Positions 7,806 through 16,537 of a stretch of 64,000 nucleotides of DNA are shown here, piece after piece. Origin of the DNA: Bradyrhizobium sp. CCGB01 (GTDB lineage Bacteria; Pseudomonadota; Alphaproteobacteria; Rhizobiales; Xanthobacteraceae); the NCBI RefSeq assembly GCF_024199795.1, contig NZ_JANADK010000001.1, positions 5,022,001-5,086,000 on the forward strand, given 5' to 3'. Each line of letters opens with the position of its first letter. Positions within the stretch are counted from its first letter, which is position 1. Under the pieces are notes generated by a model. That model worked only from the letters and a program-made list of their open reading frames with translations, ran no database searches and was not told the DNA's origin. Position numbers and translations under genes: made by a program.

Positions 7806-8468
7806 ATGTCCGGTTTCTCGACCGCGCGCCTAAAAATGGTCGATGGCCAGGTGCGCACCAATGACGTCACCGATCGCCGTGTTCTCGACGCCATGCTCAC
7901 GGTTCCGCGCGAGGCGTTCGTGCCGGTTGCCAGGCAGGCACTGGCCTATCTCGACCTCGATCTCGACGTGAGCGAGGGCGGCGCCAAGCGTTTCCTGATC
8001 AAGCCGCAGCTGACCGGCAAGCTGCTTCAGGCCGCCGAAATCGGCGAGGGCGACAACGTGCTGGTGGTCGGCTGCGCCACGGGCTACCTCGCTGCGCTGG
8101 CGGCCAAGCTCGCCGGTCAGGTCACCGCGACGGATTGTGATTCGGCCCTGGTTGCGAAGGCCAAGGATGCTTGCGCCAGCCTCGGGCTCGGCAACGTCAC
8201 TTGCAAGGCAGCGGCCTGCACCGATGGGGATCCCTCCGCCGCTCCCTATGACGTCATTATCCTCAACGGCGCCGTCGAGGTGACGCCCGAGGCGCTGCTC
8301 GGGCAGCTCAAGGAGGGCGGGCGACTCGTGGGGGTGTCTGCCGAATCCAGGCCGCCCCGGGCCATGATCGTGACCCATACCCACGGTGAATTTGGCCGTC
8401 GGGCGCTGTTCGATGCCGCAGCTCCGGTGCTTCCCGGGCTGGAACGGGCCGCCGCTTTCGTCTTCTGA
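7806..8468 (+). CDS. protein-L-isoaspartate O-methyltransferase-like protein
   Basis: 220 residues. The N-terminal MVDGQVRTNDVTDRRVLDAM and PREAFVP segments are hallmarks of the PCMT family. The SAM-binding loop is present but altered: VLVVGCATGYLAAL replaces the usual IGTGSGY-type sequence, and the family's SQP motif region reads FLIKPQL. It may therefore not be a standard isoaspartyl repair enzyme. It lies 204 bp upstream of tolC on the same strand, an arrangement common in alphaproteobacteria. ATG 7806 was chosen over TTG 7791 by family length. Confidence 0.8.
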   Translation: MSGFSTARLKMVDGQVRTNDVTDRRVLDAMLTVPREAFVPVARQALAYLDLDLDVSEGGAKRFLIKPQLTGKLLQAAEIGEGDNVLVVGCATGYLAALAAKLAGQVTATDCDSALVAKAKDACASLGLGNVTCKAAACTDGDPSAAPYDVIILNGAVEVTPEALLGQLKEGGRLVGVSAESRPPRAMIVTHTHGEFGRRALFDAAAPVLPGLERAAAFVF

Positions 8469-8543
8469 CCGCCCAAAGCCCGTTAAAATCCCGTTCTGAA
8501 TCAGAAGTGTGGCCCGGATGCTGCAGCTGAAGAGTTTCCGCTG

Positions 8544-8565
8544 GGAACTGCCCAAGGGTAGTTCC
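8544..8565. promoter_or_regulatory. 22-bp near-perfect palindrome upstream of tolC
   Basis: GGAACTGCCC-AA-GGGTAGTTCC pairs fully apart from one G-T pair. It lies 107 bp before the tolC start in the intergenic region. It could be a regulator site or an RNA hairpin in the leader; the sequence alone does not decide. Confidence 0.35.
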
Positions 8566-8672
8566 GTCGCGCCCATTGGCGTCCTATGTTGCTGAGGGGC
8601 AACGACTCCACTCGGTAGACGGTAACCCAGCTCGCGGGCACGAGCCGGGCGTTAGATGAACGGAATTTTTGG

Positions 8673-10064
8673 ATGCATGGGGTGAAGCTGTTCACCGGAG
8701 CTGCAGTTTCGGTCCTGCTGCTGGCGCTTGCCGGGCCGACGCCTGCCTTGGCGGACACCATCGAGGCCGCGCTGGTGCGCGCCTATCAGAACAATCCGCA
8801 GCTCAACGCGCAGCGCGCCCAGGTGCGCTCGACCGACGAGAACGTGCCGCAGGCCTTGTCGGGCTATCGCCCCCGGGTCGCGCTGTCGGCGAACGGCGGC
8901 TATCAATATCAGGATACGCTGGCCGCGCCGGGGCCGGGCAACGTACCCATCAACGGGCCCACCGTTCCCCGCAGCGTCGGCGTGACCGTTTCTCAAACGC
9001 TCTACAACGGCAACATCACCGCCAACAGAACGCGCGCTGCGGAGAGCCAGGTCTCCGGATCCCGCGAAGCGCTGCGCAGCCTCGATCAAAGTGTGCTGCT
9101 CCAGGGCGCCACGACCTATATGGACTATCTGCGCGATTCCGCCACTCTCGAAGTCCAGCGCAGCAACGTGCGCGTGCTCGAGCAGACGTTGAAGCAGACG
9201 CGTGATCGCTTCAACGTCGGCGAAGTGACGCGCACCGACGTTGCGCAATCAGAAGCGCAGCTGGCTGCCGGCAAGACCCAGGCGCTCACGGCCGAAGCGA
9301 ACCTCACCACGACGCGCGCGAACTTCCGCCGCATCATCGGCAACGAGCCCACGAATCTTGCGCCGGGCTCGCCTGTCGATCGCTTCCTGCCTCCCTCACT
9401 CGCCGCGGCAGTCGAGCTCGGCCTGGTCGAGCATCCCAACGTCACGGCCGCGATGTTCGGCATCGACGTCAATTTCTTGCAGGTCAAGGTCGCCGAAGGG
9501 GCGCTGCTGCCGACGGTCTCATTGCAGGTTGCCGCCACGCAGGGGAACGAACAGTCCTTGATCCAATACAGGGCCTTCAACGCTTCCGCGATCGCGCAGG
9601 CCAACTGGCAGCTCTACGATGGTGGCAATTCATACTCGCTGATCCGCCAGTCCAAGGAAAACCTGGCGCAGCAGCGTCTCAACCTCGAAACGACCCGCGA
9701 CCAGACCCGCGCGACGGTCGTGCAGTGGTGGGGTTCGTTACAGGCCGGCAAGGCGCAGGTGCAGTCCGCGCAGGCACAGGTCACGGCGTCCGAGATCGCG
9801 CTGAACGGCGTGCGTGAGGAAGCCAAGGCCGGTCAGCGCACCACGCTCGACGTGCTCAACGCACAGCAGGCACTGGTCAATGCGCGCGTCGCACTGGTCA
9901 CCGCCCAGCACGATCGCGTGGTCGCGTCCTATCAGGTCCTGGCCGCCGTCGGCCGTCTGTCGCCACAGGTCCTCGGCCTCGCGACCACGGTTTACGATGC
10001 GAGCGTTCACTACCATCAGGTCCGCGACAGCTGGGCCGGCGTGCGCACGCCTGACGGACGCTAA
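8673..10064 (+). CDS. tolC: TolC family outer-membrane efflux protein
   Basis: 463 residues. A Sec signal peptide (hydrophobic residues ~8-25, PALADT cleavage near 28) precedes two repeats of coiled-coil and barrel segments (GYRPRVALSANGGYQYQD and a matching second half), as in TolC exit ducts of type I secretion and RND pumps. No inner-membrane pump gene is adjacent, so it may be the shared housekeeping copy. The neighbours, a PCMT-like gene before and popZ/valS after, form a conserved alphaproteobacterial block. A 9-bp-stem hairpin follows the stop. Confidence 0.92.
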   Translation: MHGVKLFTGAAVSVLLLALAGPTPALADTIEAALVRAYQNNPQLNAQRAQVRSTDENVPQALSGYRPRVALSANGGYQYQDTLAAPGPGNVPINGPTVPRSVGVTVSQTLYNGNITANRTRAAESQVSGSREALRSLDQSVLLQGATTYMDYLRDSATLEVQRSNVRVLEQTLKQTRDRFNVGEVTRTDVAQSEAQLAAGKTQALTAEANLTTTRANFRRIIGNEPTNLAPGSPVDRFLPPSLAAAVELGLVEHPNVTAAMFGIDVNFLQVKVAEGALLPTVSLQVAATQGNEQSLIQYRAFNASAIAQANWQLYDGGNSYSLIRQSKENLAQQRLNLETTRDQTRATVVQWWGSLQAGKAQVQSAQAQVTASEIALNGVREEAKAGQRTTLDVLNAQQALVNARVALVTAQHDRVVASYQVLAAVGRLSPQVLGLATTVYDASVHYHQVRDSWAGVRTPDGR

Positions 10065-10078
10065 AGTCCCGTAGTCAT

Positions 10079-10112
10079 CCGGTCGGCATCGCAAACAGCC
10101 GAGGCCGACCGG
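10079..10112 (+). terminator. hairpin after tolC
   Basis: The arms CCGGTCGGC and GCCGACCGG form a perfect 9-bp stem with a 16-nt loop, starting 14 bp after the tolC stop. GCTTTGCTTGC follows; there is no strong T-run. Confidence 0.5.
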
Positions 10113-10369
10113 TGCTTTGCTTGCAATCATCAAAATCCCTGACATAGCCTTGCCAAGAAGATGCGGGTCGATTCGCCCTGCACTTGATGTCGTATGCGTA
10201 AAGCTTGAGTGCCGAGGGCAGGGGCGCACCGCCGCACGTTGAGCCGTGAACTGGGGACAAGTCGGGCTGCCGCGACGAAAATGTCGGGGCGTTCGTCCGG
10301 AACCGGCCAATCCTGTCGTGCTTGGTGTAAAACAACGCATGCGAGGGCGTTGATGATGTGGAGTCGGAG
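10113..10369. other. tolC-popZ intergenic region
   Basis: After the tolC hairpin no further gene, repeat or RNA was recognised. The popZ promoter should lie here. Confidence 0.5.
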
Positions 10370-11140
10370 ATGACGCAGCCTGCAAAGGTCACAGAACCCT
10401 CGATGGAGGAGATTCTGGCCTCGATCCGGCGCATCATTGCTGACGACGAGGGCAAGCCGCCGCCGGCAGAAGCTGCCAAGCCCGCGCCCACCGCAGCTGC
10501 GCCGAAGCCGCAAGCGATGAACGACATTCCGCCTTCCAAGGTCGCACCCGCAAAACCTGCCGCCGAAAAGCCGGCGCCACCGCCGGCCGCAAAGCCCGCA
10601 GCGCCGCCGCCGCCCGCGCCTGCGGCGGATGCTGGACCGAATAGCCAGGACGATATCGACGCGCTGCTGGCAGGGCTCGACTCCGCCACGCCTGCGCCCG
10701 AGGTCCGGGCTCCAGAACCGGAGCCGGAGCCCGAGCCAGACGTGCTCGAATTGACCGACGAGATGGCGATGGATCCGGAGCCGACGCCGCCTCCACCGCC
10801 GCCGAGCTTCCGCAAGGTCGAGCCGCGCGACGATCTGGAATTCGCCGAATCGCCGCCGCCGCGCCCGACTCCCTCACCGTCCTATGCGCCGGTGGACTTC
10901 GATGCGCCGCCGCTACCGCCCCAACAGCCGATGCTGGCGCAATCGACGGTCTCGGCGGTCGAATCCGCCTTCAACTCCCTGGCCCACACGGTGCTCAGCA
11001 GCAATGCGCGAACGCTGGAGGATCTGGTCAAGGAGATGCTGCGTCCAATGCTGAAATCCTGGCTCGACGACAATTTGCCGGGCCTCGTTGAACGCATCGT
11101 GAAGGCCGAAATCGAGCGGGTCTCGCGCGGCGGCAGGTAG
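10370..11140 (+). CDS. popZ: PopZ-like polar organizing protein (DUF2497)
   Basis: 256 residues with the three-part PopZ layout. A short N-terminal helix (residues ~10-27, SMEEILASIRRIIADDE) binds client proteins. A long Pro/Ala/Glu-rich disordered middle (~28-180) is followed by C-terminal oligomerisation helices (~195-256, RTLEDLVKEMLRPMLKSWLD and on). PopZ condenses at the cell pole and anchors the chromosome origin region. ATG 10370 is used because GGAG sits 6 bp upstream; GTG 10358 is an alternative. valS follows 129 bp later, the same order as in Caulobacter. Confidence 0.93.
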   Translation: MTQPAKVTEPSMEEILASIRRIIADDEGKPPPAEAAKPAPTAAAPKPQAMNDIPPSKVAPAKPAAEKPAPPPAAKPAAPPPPAPAADAGPNSQDDIDALLAGLDSATPAPEVRAPEPEPEPEPDVLELTDEMAMDPEPTPPPPPPSFRKVEPRDDLEFAESPPPRPTPSPSYAPVDFDAPPLPPQQPMLAQSTVSAVESAFNSLAHTVLSSNARTLEDLVKEMLRPMLKSWLDDNLPGLVERIVKAEIERVSRGGR

Positions 11141-11203
11141 AACCCCAGCCAGAGCCCTCATTAAGCCCCGCTTGGGCGGGATGCTCGGCCCTCCGGCCGG
11201 GCC

Positions 11204-11232
11204 GGGAAGCCCGTTCGCCGCCGGGCTTTCCC
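11204..11232 (+). terminator. hairpin between popZ and valS
   Basis: GGGAAGCCCG pairs with CGGGCTTTCCC (one bulged T), giving a stable stem with an 8-nt loop. It sits 37 bp before the valS start, so it could end the popZ transcript or fold in a valS leader. No T-box features were seen. Confidence 0.45.
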
Positions 11233-11269
11233 GTTGACTTGCCCCCCGTGCGCGGCTTTCTAGCAGCCC

Positions 11270-14146
11270 ATGATCGAGAAAAATTACCAGCCCGCCGATA
11301 TCGAAGCCCGCATGTCCGTCGTGTGGGAGGACAGCCTTGCGTTCAAGGCCGGCCGCCCCGACCGCCGCGACGCTGTGCCCTTTACCATCGTGATCCCGCC
11401 GCCGAACGTGACGGGCTCGCTGCACATGGGCCACGCCCTCAACAACACGCTGCAGGACATCCTGTGCCGGTTCGAACGCATGCGCGGCCGCGATGTGCTG
11501 TGGCAGCCCGGCACCGACCATGCCGGCATCGCCACCCAGATGGTGGTCGAGCGGCAGCTGATGGAGCGCCAGCAGCCCGGCCGCCGCGAGATGGGCCGCG
11601 AGAAGTTTCTGGAGCGGGTCTGGCAGTGGAAGGCCGAGAGCGGCGACACCATCATCAACCAGCTCAAGCGCCTCGGCGCCTCCTGCGACTGGTCGCGTGA
11701 ACGCTTCACCATGGACGAGGGCCTGTCCAAGGCCGTCATCAAGGTGTTCGTCGAGCTGCATCGCGACGGCCTGATCTACAAGGACAAGCGGCTGGTGAAC
11801 TGGGACACCAAGCTGCTGACCGCGATCTCCGACCTCGAAGTGCAGCAGACCGAGGTCAAGGGTCACCTCTGGTATCTGCGCTATCCGATCGAGGGCAAGA
11901 TTTTCAGCCCCGAGGATTCCTCGAGCTTCATCGTCGTCGCCACCACGCGGCCCGAGACCATGCTCGGCGATACCGGCGTTGCCGTGCATCCCGATGACGA
12001 GCGCTATCGGAAGCTGGTCGGCAAGAACGTGATCCTGCCGCTGGTCGGCCGCAAGATTAAGATCGTCGCCGACGAATATTCCGATCCGGAGAAGGGCTCG
12101 GGCGCGGTGAAGGTGACGCCGGCGCACGACTTCAACGATTTCGAGGTCGGCAATCGCCATGGCCTGCGCCGCATCAGCGTGCTCGACAGGGAAGGCTGTC
12201 TCGATCTCCTCGACAACGAGGATTACCTGCGCGACCTGCCGGAAGGCGCCTCGCAGTTTGCCGAGGAGTTCAACAAGGTCGACCGCTTCGCCGCGCGCAA
12301 GCGCCTCGTCGAGCGGCTAGAATCCTTCGGCTTCGTCGAGCGGATCGAGCCGCACACCAACATGGTGCCGCATGGCGATCGCTCCGGCACCGTGATCGAG
12401 CCGTATCTGACCGACCAGTGGTACGTCGACGCCAAGACGATGGCCAAGCCCGCGATCGCGGCGGTGCGTTCGGGCGAAACGACGTTCGTGCCGAAGAACT
12501 GGGAAAAGACCTATTTCGAGTGGATGGAGAACATCCAGCCCTGGTGCATCTCGCGCCAGCTGTGGTGGGGTCATCAGATCCCGGCCTGGTACGGTCCTGA
12601 CGGCAAGGTGTTCGTCGCCGAGACCGAGGAGGAGGCCGTCAGCCACGCGCTCGGCTATTACGTCGAGCAGGAGGTCATCACGGCCGAGCAGGGCCGCGAG
12701 ATGGCGCTCGACCGCAACAAGCGCGAAGGCTTCATCACCCGCGACGAGGACGTGCTCGACACCTGGTTCTCCTCGGCGCTGTGGCCGTTCTCGACGCTCG
12801 GCTGGCCCGAAGACGCGCCCGAGGTGCAGCGCTATTACCCGACCAACGCACTGGTGACCGGCTTCGACATCATCTTCTTCTGGGTCGCCCGGATGATGAT
12901 GATGGGCATGCACTTCATGAAGGAGGTGCCGTTCTCGACGATCTACATCCACGCGCTCGTCCGCGACGAGAAGGGTGCCAAGATGTCGAAGTCGAAGGGC
13001 AACGTCATCGATCCCCTCAACCTGATCGACGAATACGGCGCGGACGCGCTGCGCTTCACGCTGGCCGCGATGGCGGCGCAGGGACGCGACATCAAGCTCG
13101 CCACCAGCCGCGTCGAGGGCTACCGCAACTTCGCGACAAAGCTCTGGAATGCCTCGCGCTTCGCGGAGATGAACCATTGCGCCGTGCCCGACGGTTTCGA
13201 ACCGGCGAAGGCCAAGGAGACGCTGAACCGCTGGATCGCGCATGAGAGCGCGCACACCACGCGCGAGGTGACCGAAGCAATCGAAGCCTATCGCTTCAAC
13301 GATGCGGCAGGCGCCATCTATCGCTTCGTCTGGAACGTCTATTGCGACTGGTATGTCGAGCTCGCAAAGCCCGTGCTGCTCGGTCCTGATAGCCCCGCCA
13401 AGGACGAAACCCGCGCTATGATCGCCTGGGCGCGCGACGAGATCCTGAAGCTGCTGCACCCTTTCATGCCCTTCATCACCGAAGAGCTGTGGGAGGTCAC
13501 GGCCAAGCGCGAGGGCCTGCTCGCGCTGGCGCAATGGCCGCTGAAGCCGGCCGCGCCGACGCCCGAGCAGCTCGCGATGCTCGCTGCGGCGGCCGGGCCG
13601 ACCGATCCGCTGATCTCGCCGGCATTGATCATGCCGATCTTCGACCATGCCGACTTCACTGATCCCAAGGCGGAAGCCGAGATCGGCTGGGTAATCGACC
13701 TCGTGACGCAGATCCGCTCGGTGCGCGCCGAGATGAACATCGCGCCGGCGACGCTGACGGCGCTGGTGCTCGCAGGCGCCTCGGCCGAGACCAGGGAACG
13801 CGCGCCGCGCTGGACCGAAATCATCAAGCGCATGGCACGGCTGTCCGACATCTCGTTCGCCGATCGCGCGCCTGACGGTGCGGTCCAGCTCCTGGTGCGC
13901 GGCGAGGTGGCCGCGCTACCGCTGAAGGGCGTGATCGACGTGGCAGCGGAGCGCACTCGCCTCGACAAGGAGATCGGCAAGGCCGATGCCGACATCAAGC
14001 GCGCCGAGTCCAAGCTCGCGAACGAGAAGTTCGTCGCCAATGCGGCCGAAGAGGTCGTCGAGGAGGAGCGCGAAAAGCGTGAGGCGGCACTGGCTCGCAA
14101 GGCCAAGCTGCTCGAGGCGCTGGAGCGGCTGAAGCAGGCGTCGTGA
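11270..14146 (+). CDS. valS: valine--tRNA ligase
   Basis: 958 residues, normal for bacterial ValRS. The class I signature HMGH is at residues 52-55 (PPPNVTGSLHMGH) and KMSKS at 571-575. The CP1 editing domain lies between them (TTRPETMLGDTGVAV). The C-terminal coiled-coil arm that holds tRNA is visible in the last ~70 residues (EIGKADADIKRAESKLANEK). It charges tRNA-Val in the cytoplasm. The start ATG is consistent with family length. Confidence 0.98.
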   Translation: MIEKNYQPADIEARMSVVWEDSLAFKAGRPDRRDAVPFTIVIPPPNVTGSLHMGHALNNTLQDILCRFERMRGRDVLWQPGTDHAGIATQMVVERQLMERQQPGRREMGREKFLERVWQWKAESGDTIINQLKRLGASCDWSRERFTMDEGLSKAVIKVFVELHRDGLIYKDKRLVNWDTKLLTAISDLEVQQTEVKGHLWYLRYPIEGKIFSPEDSSSFIVVATTRPETMLGDTGVAVHPDDERYRKLVGKNVILPLVGRKIKIVADEYSDPEKGSGAVKVTPAHDFNDFEVGNRHGLRRISVLDREGCLDLLDNEDYLRDLPEGASQFAEEFNKVDRFAARKRLVERLESFGFVERIEPHTNMVPHGDRSGTVIEPYLTDQWYVDAKTMAKPAIAAVRSGETTFVPKNWEKTYFEWMENIQPWCISRQLWWGHQIPAWYGPDGKVFVAETEEEAVSHALGYYVEQEVITAEQGREMALDRNKREGFITRDEDVLDTWFSSALWPFSTLGWPEDAPEVQRYYPTNALVTGFDIIFFWVARMMMMGMHFMKEVPFSTIYIHALVRDEKGAKMSKSKGNVIDPLNLIDEYGADALRFTLAAMAAQGRDIKLATSRVEGYRNFATKLWNASRFAEMNHCAVPDGFEPAKAKETLNRWIAHESAHTTREVTEAIEAYRFNDAAGAIYRFVWNVYCDWYVELAKPVLLGPDSPAKDETRAMIAWARDEILKLLHPFMPFITEELWEVTAKREGLLALAQWPLKPAAPTPEQLAMLAAAAGPTDPLISPALIMPIFDHADFTDPKAEAEIGWVIDLVTQIRSVRAEMNIAPATLTALVLAGASAETRERAPRWTEIIKRMARLSDISFADRAPDGAVQLLVRGEVAALPLKGVIDVAAERTRLDKEIGKADADIKRAESKLANEKFVANAAEEVVEEEREKREAALARKAKLLEALERLKQAS

Positions 14147-14153
14147 TCTCGCT

Positions 14154-14255
14154 GTCATTCCGGAGCGATGCGCAGCATCGAACTGACCTGCGCAATTGCG
14201 CACGTGAGAATCTCGAGATTCCGGGTCTGGTCCTTCGGACCATCCCGGAATAACG
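14154..14255. repeat. dispersed imperfect palindrome (GTCATTCCGG type)
   Basis: The element opens with GTCATTCCGGAGCGATGCGC and closes with CCCGGAATAACG, with inner hairpins around GAATCTCGAGATTC and GGTCCTTCGGACC. It fills the convergent gap between valS and the glycosylase gene and may act as a two-way terminator. It differs from the GTAG-type repeats elsewhere in the window. Confidence 0.7.
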
Positions 14256-14256
14256 A

Positions 14257-14859
14257 TCACTTCGGAAACGGCTTGCTCAGGAACTTCGAGCCCTTGACGC
14301 CATAGCGCCAGGGCAGCTCGACCGCCTTGGTGATGCCGATCCGGATTCCGGCCGCCACCTCCACATCTTCCGTCCGCGCATGCAGCGCGATCGGGGGCCG
14401 GTCGAGCGGCAGGGTGTTGTGCGCAATGGTGATGTCGAGCGCTTCGGTCAGCTTGCCCGGGCCCGAGCACAGTGCGTGAAGGTCCTGGAGATGGCGGCGA
14501 CGGCGCATCGCGGCCAGGCCATGTGTTGGCTCCAGCGCGCGGATCAGCACGGCGCTCGCCGAGCCTGCCTCCTCGCAGACGAAGTTCACGCACCAATGGA
14601 TGCCGTAGGAGCGGTAGACGTAGGCGTAGCCGGGCGGCCCGAACATGATCTGGTTCCGCGGCGTCGGGCCGTTGTAGGAGTGCGCCGCAGGCTCGGTATG
14701 ATGATAGGCCTCGACCTCGACGATGATCCCGCCGACGCCATCCACGAGCATGGTGGCGCCGATCAGGTCGGGCGCGACCTCGCGAACGTCGCGGTCGAAA
14801 AAGGACCGCTTCAGCGCCTTGCCGAGCCGCGGTGTGGAGGCTTTGGAGACTGGAGCCAT
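14257..14859 (-). CDS. DNA-3-methyladenine glycosylase (AAG/Mpg family)
   Basis: 200 residues. Typical AAG-family segments are visible: [14 protein letters not shown], the catalytic [19 protein letters not shown] block with the conserved Glu, and the [15 protein letters not shown] strand. The enzyme removes alkylated purines in base-excision repair. The length fits the family. It is convergent with valS and divergent from lipA, and appears to be a single-gene transcript. Confidence 0.93.
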   Translation of the reverse strand: MAPVSKASTPRLGKALKRSFFDRDVREVAPDLIGATMLVDGVGGIIVEVEAYHHTEPAAHSYNGPTPRNQIMFGPPGYAYVYRSYGIHWCVNFVCEEAGSASAVLIRALEPTHGLAAMRRRRHLQDLHALCSGPGKLTEALDITIAHNTLPLDRPPIALHARTEDVEVAAGIRIGITKAVELPWRYGVKGSKFLSKPFPK

Positions 14860-14989
14860 TCGAGGTGAGAATCGCCTGAGAACTGAGCAGGATATTGCCC
14901 ATATCTGCCATGTTCCCTGAAGCGGCGCGAGCCGGGTTGCGGCAGGCAGCCAGACCGACTAGGTAGGACCTGAACAGACCGGACAGCCC

Positions 14990-15946
14990 ATGGTCGTTAT
15001 TGTCGACACTATCTCGAACCCGTTGCGCCCGCGTCACCCCGAAAAGGTGAATCGTCCCGATTCCGCTTCGCCGCCGAAGCCGGACTGGATTCGCGTGCGC
15101 GCGCCGAATACCCGCGGCTATGCCGACACCCGAAAGATCGTGCGCGCCAACGGCCTGCACACGGTGTGCGAGGAGGCGGGCTGCCCGAACATCGGCGAGT
15201 GCTGGGACAAAAAGCACGCGACCTTCATGATCATGGGTGACACCTGCACCCGTGCCTGCGCCTTCTGCAACGTCAAGACCGGCCTGCCCAATGCGCTGGA
15301 TGCGGCCGAGCCGCGGAACGTCGCCGAGGCCGTCGCCAAGCTGGGGCTGGCCCACGTCGTCATCACCTCCGTCGACCGCGACGACCTCGCTGATGGCGGC
15401 GCCGAGCATTTCGCCCAGACCATCCGGGCGATCCGCGTCGCATGCCCCTCGACCACGATCGAGATCCTGACGCCGGACTTCCTGCGCAAGGAGGGCGCGC
15501 TCGAGGTCGTGGTCGCGGCGAGACCCGACGTGTTCAACCACAATCTCGAGACCGTGCCGTCGCGCTATCTCACGGTGCGGCCAGGCGCGCGCTATTTCCA
15601 CTCGATCCGGCTGTTGCAGCGGGTCAAGGAGCTCGATCCCACCATCTTCACCAAGTCCGGCATCATGGTCGGCCTCGGCGAGGAGCGCCACGAGGTGCAG
15701 CAGGTGATGGACGATCTGCGCTCGGCCGAGGTCGACTTCCTGACCATCGGGCAATATCTCCAGCCGACCCGCAAGCACCACGCCGTGATGCGCTACGTGC
15801 CGCCGGACGAGTTTTCGTCCTACGAGAAGGTCGCCTACACCAAGGGCTTCCTGATGGTATCGGCGAGCCCGCTCACCCGCTCGTCGCATCACGCCGGCGA
15901 GGATTTCGCGAGACTGAAGGCCGCGCGGGCAGCTAGCGCCCGCTGA
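14990..15946 (+). CDS. lipA: lipoyl synthase
   Basis: 318 residues. Both iron-sulfur clusters can be assigned: the auxiliary cluster from C60, C65 and C71 ([12 protein letters not shown]), and the radical-SAM cluster from C86, C90 and C93 (CTRACAFC). The C-terminal [10 protein letters not shown] motif is also present. The enzyme inserts two sulfurs into octanoyl groups on the lipoyl domains of 2-oxoacid dehydrogenases. A RatA/COQ10-like gene follows after 6 bp, a pairing often seen in alphaproteobacteria. Confidence 0.98.
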   Translation: MVVIVDTISNPLRPRHPEKVNRPDSASPPKPDWIRVRAPNTRGYADTRKIVRANGLHTVCEEAGCPNIGECWDKKHATFMIMGDTCTRACAFCNVKTGLPNALDAAEPRNVAEAVAKLGLAHVVITSVDRDDLADGGAEHFAQTIRAIRVACPSTTIEILTPDFLRKEGALEVVVAARPDVFNHNLETVPSRYLTVRPGARYFHSIRLLQRVKELDPTIFTKSGIMVGLGEERHEVQQVMDDLRSAEVDFLTIGQYLQPTRKHHAVMRYVPPDEFSSYEKVAYTKGFLMVSASPLTRSSHHAGEDFARLKAARAASAR

Positions 15947-15952
15947 ACCGCC

Positions 15953-16435
15953 ATGCCCAAATTTTCCAGCAAGCGCCGTGTCAATCACAGCGCATCCGAG
16001 ATGTTTGATCTGGTCGCGGACGTCGAGCGCTACCCGGAGTTCGTGCCGCTGTGCAGCGCGCTCAAAGTCCGTCAGCGCATGGCGAAACCCGACGGCACCG
16101 AGGTGCTGGTCGCGGACATGACGGTCTCGTTCAAGCTGGTCAAGGAGTCCTTCACCAGCCGCGTGACGCTCGACCGCGCCAATCTGAAAATCCTGGTCGA
16201 ATATCTGCAAGGTCCCTTCAGTAATCTCGAAAATCGCTGGACGTTCGAGCCCAAGGGCCAACAGGAGGGCGAGCGCGTCTGTGACGTCGGTTTCTTCCTC
16301 GCCTACGAGTTCAGGAGCCGCATGCTGGCGATACTGATGGGCTCGATGTTCGACGCCGCGTTCGCGCGGTTCTCCATTGCGTTCGAGAAGCGGGCGGATG
16401 CGATCTACGGCCGGCCGAAGCTGGCGTCGTCGTAA
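15953..16435 (+). CDS. RatA/COQ10-type START-domain protein
   Basis: 160 residues. The sequence follows the polyketide-cyclase/START fold of COQ10 and RatA proteins (SASEMFDLVADVERYPEFVP at the start, then MTVSFKLVKESFTSRV). COQ10 proteins assist ubiquinone function in respiration; RatA was described as a toxin in E. coli. In rhizobia, with lipA 6 bp upstream, the ubiquinone-chaperone role is more likely. No antitoxin (RnfH) gene is beside it. Confidence 0.85.
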   Translation: MPKFSSKRRVNHSASEMFDLVADVERYPEFVPLCSALKVRQRMAKPDGTEVLVADMTVSFKLVKESFTSRVTLDRANLKILVEYLQGPFSNLENRWTFEPKGQQEGERVCDVGFFLAYEFRSRMLAILMGSMFDAAFARFSIAFEKRADAIYGRPKLASS

Positions 16436-16443
16436 GGGTACCT

Positions 16444-16530
16444 GTAGCCCGGATGGAGCGAAGCGAAATCCGGGGCAACTCTTACGCGGGCAAAGCGGTC
16501 CCGGATTGCGCTTCGCTCCATCCGGGCTAC
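16444..16530. repeat. palindromic dispersed repeat with 22-bp perfect arms
   Basis: Arms at 16444-16465 (GTAGCCCGGATGGAGCGAAG and two more bases) and 16509-16530 are perfect inverted copies, with a 43-bp spacer. It lies between convergent genes (the RatA-like gene and the cytochrome gene), where it could serve as a two-way terminator. The same family occurs at 35429-35490. Confidence 0.85.
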
Positions 16531-16537
16531 GAAGACT

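Noticed and set aside
11141..11269. T-box leader before valS
   Set aside because: The leader is short, holds one plain hairpin and lacks the T-box antiterminator sequence; T-boxes are also not expected in alphaproteobacteria.
13916..16261. 781-codon open frame on the minus strand across valS, the glycosylase gene, lipA and ratA
   Set aside because: It crosses four well-supported genes, shows Arg/His/Gly-rich composition typical of antisense GC-rich frames, and has no recognisable domain.
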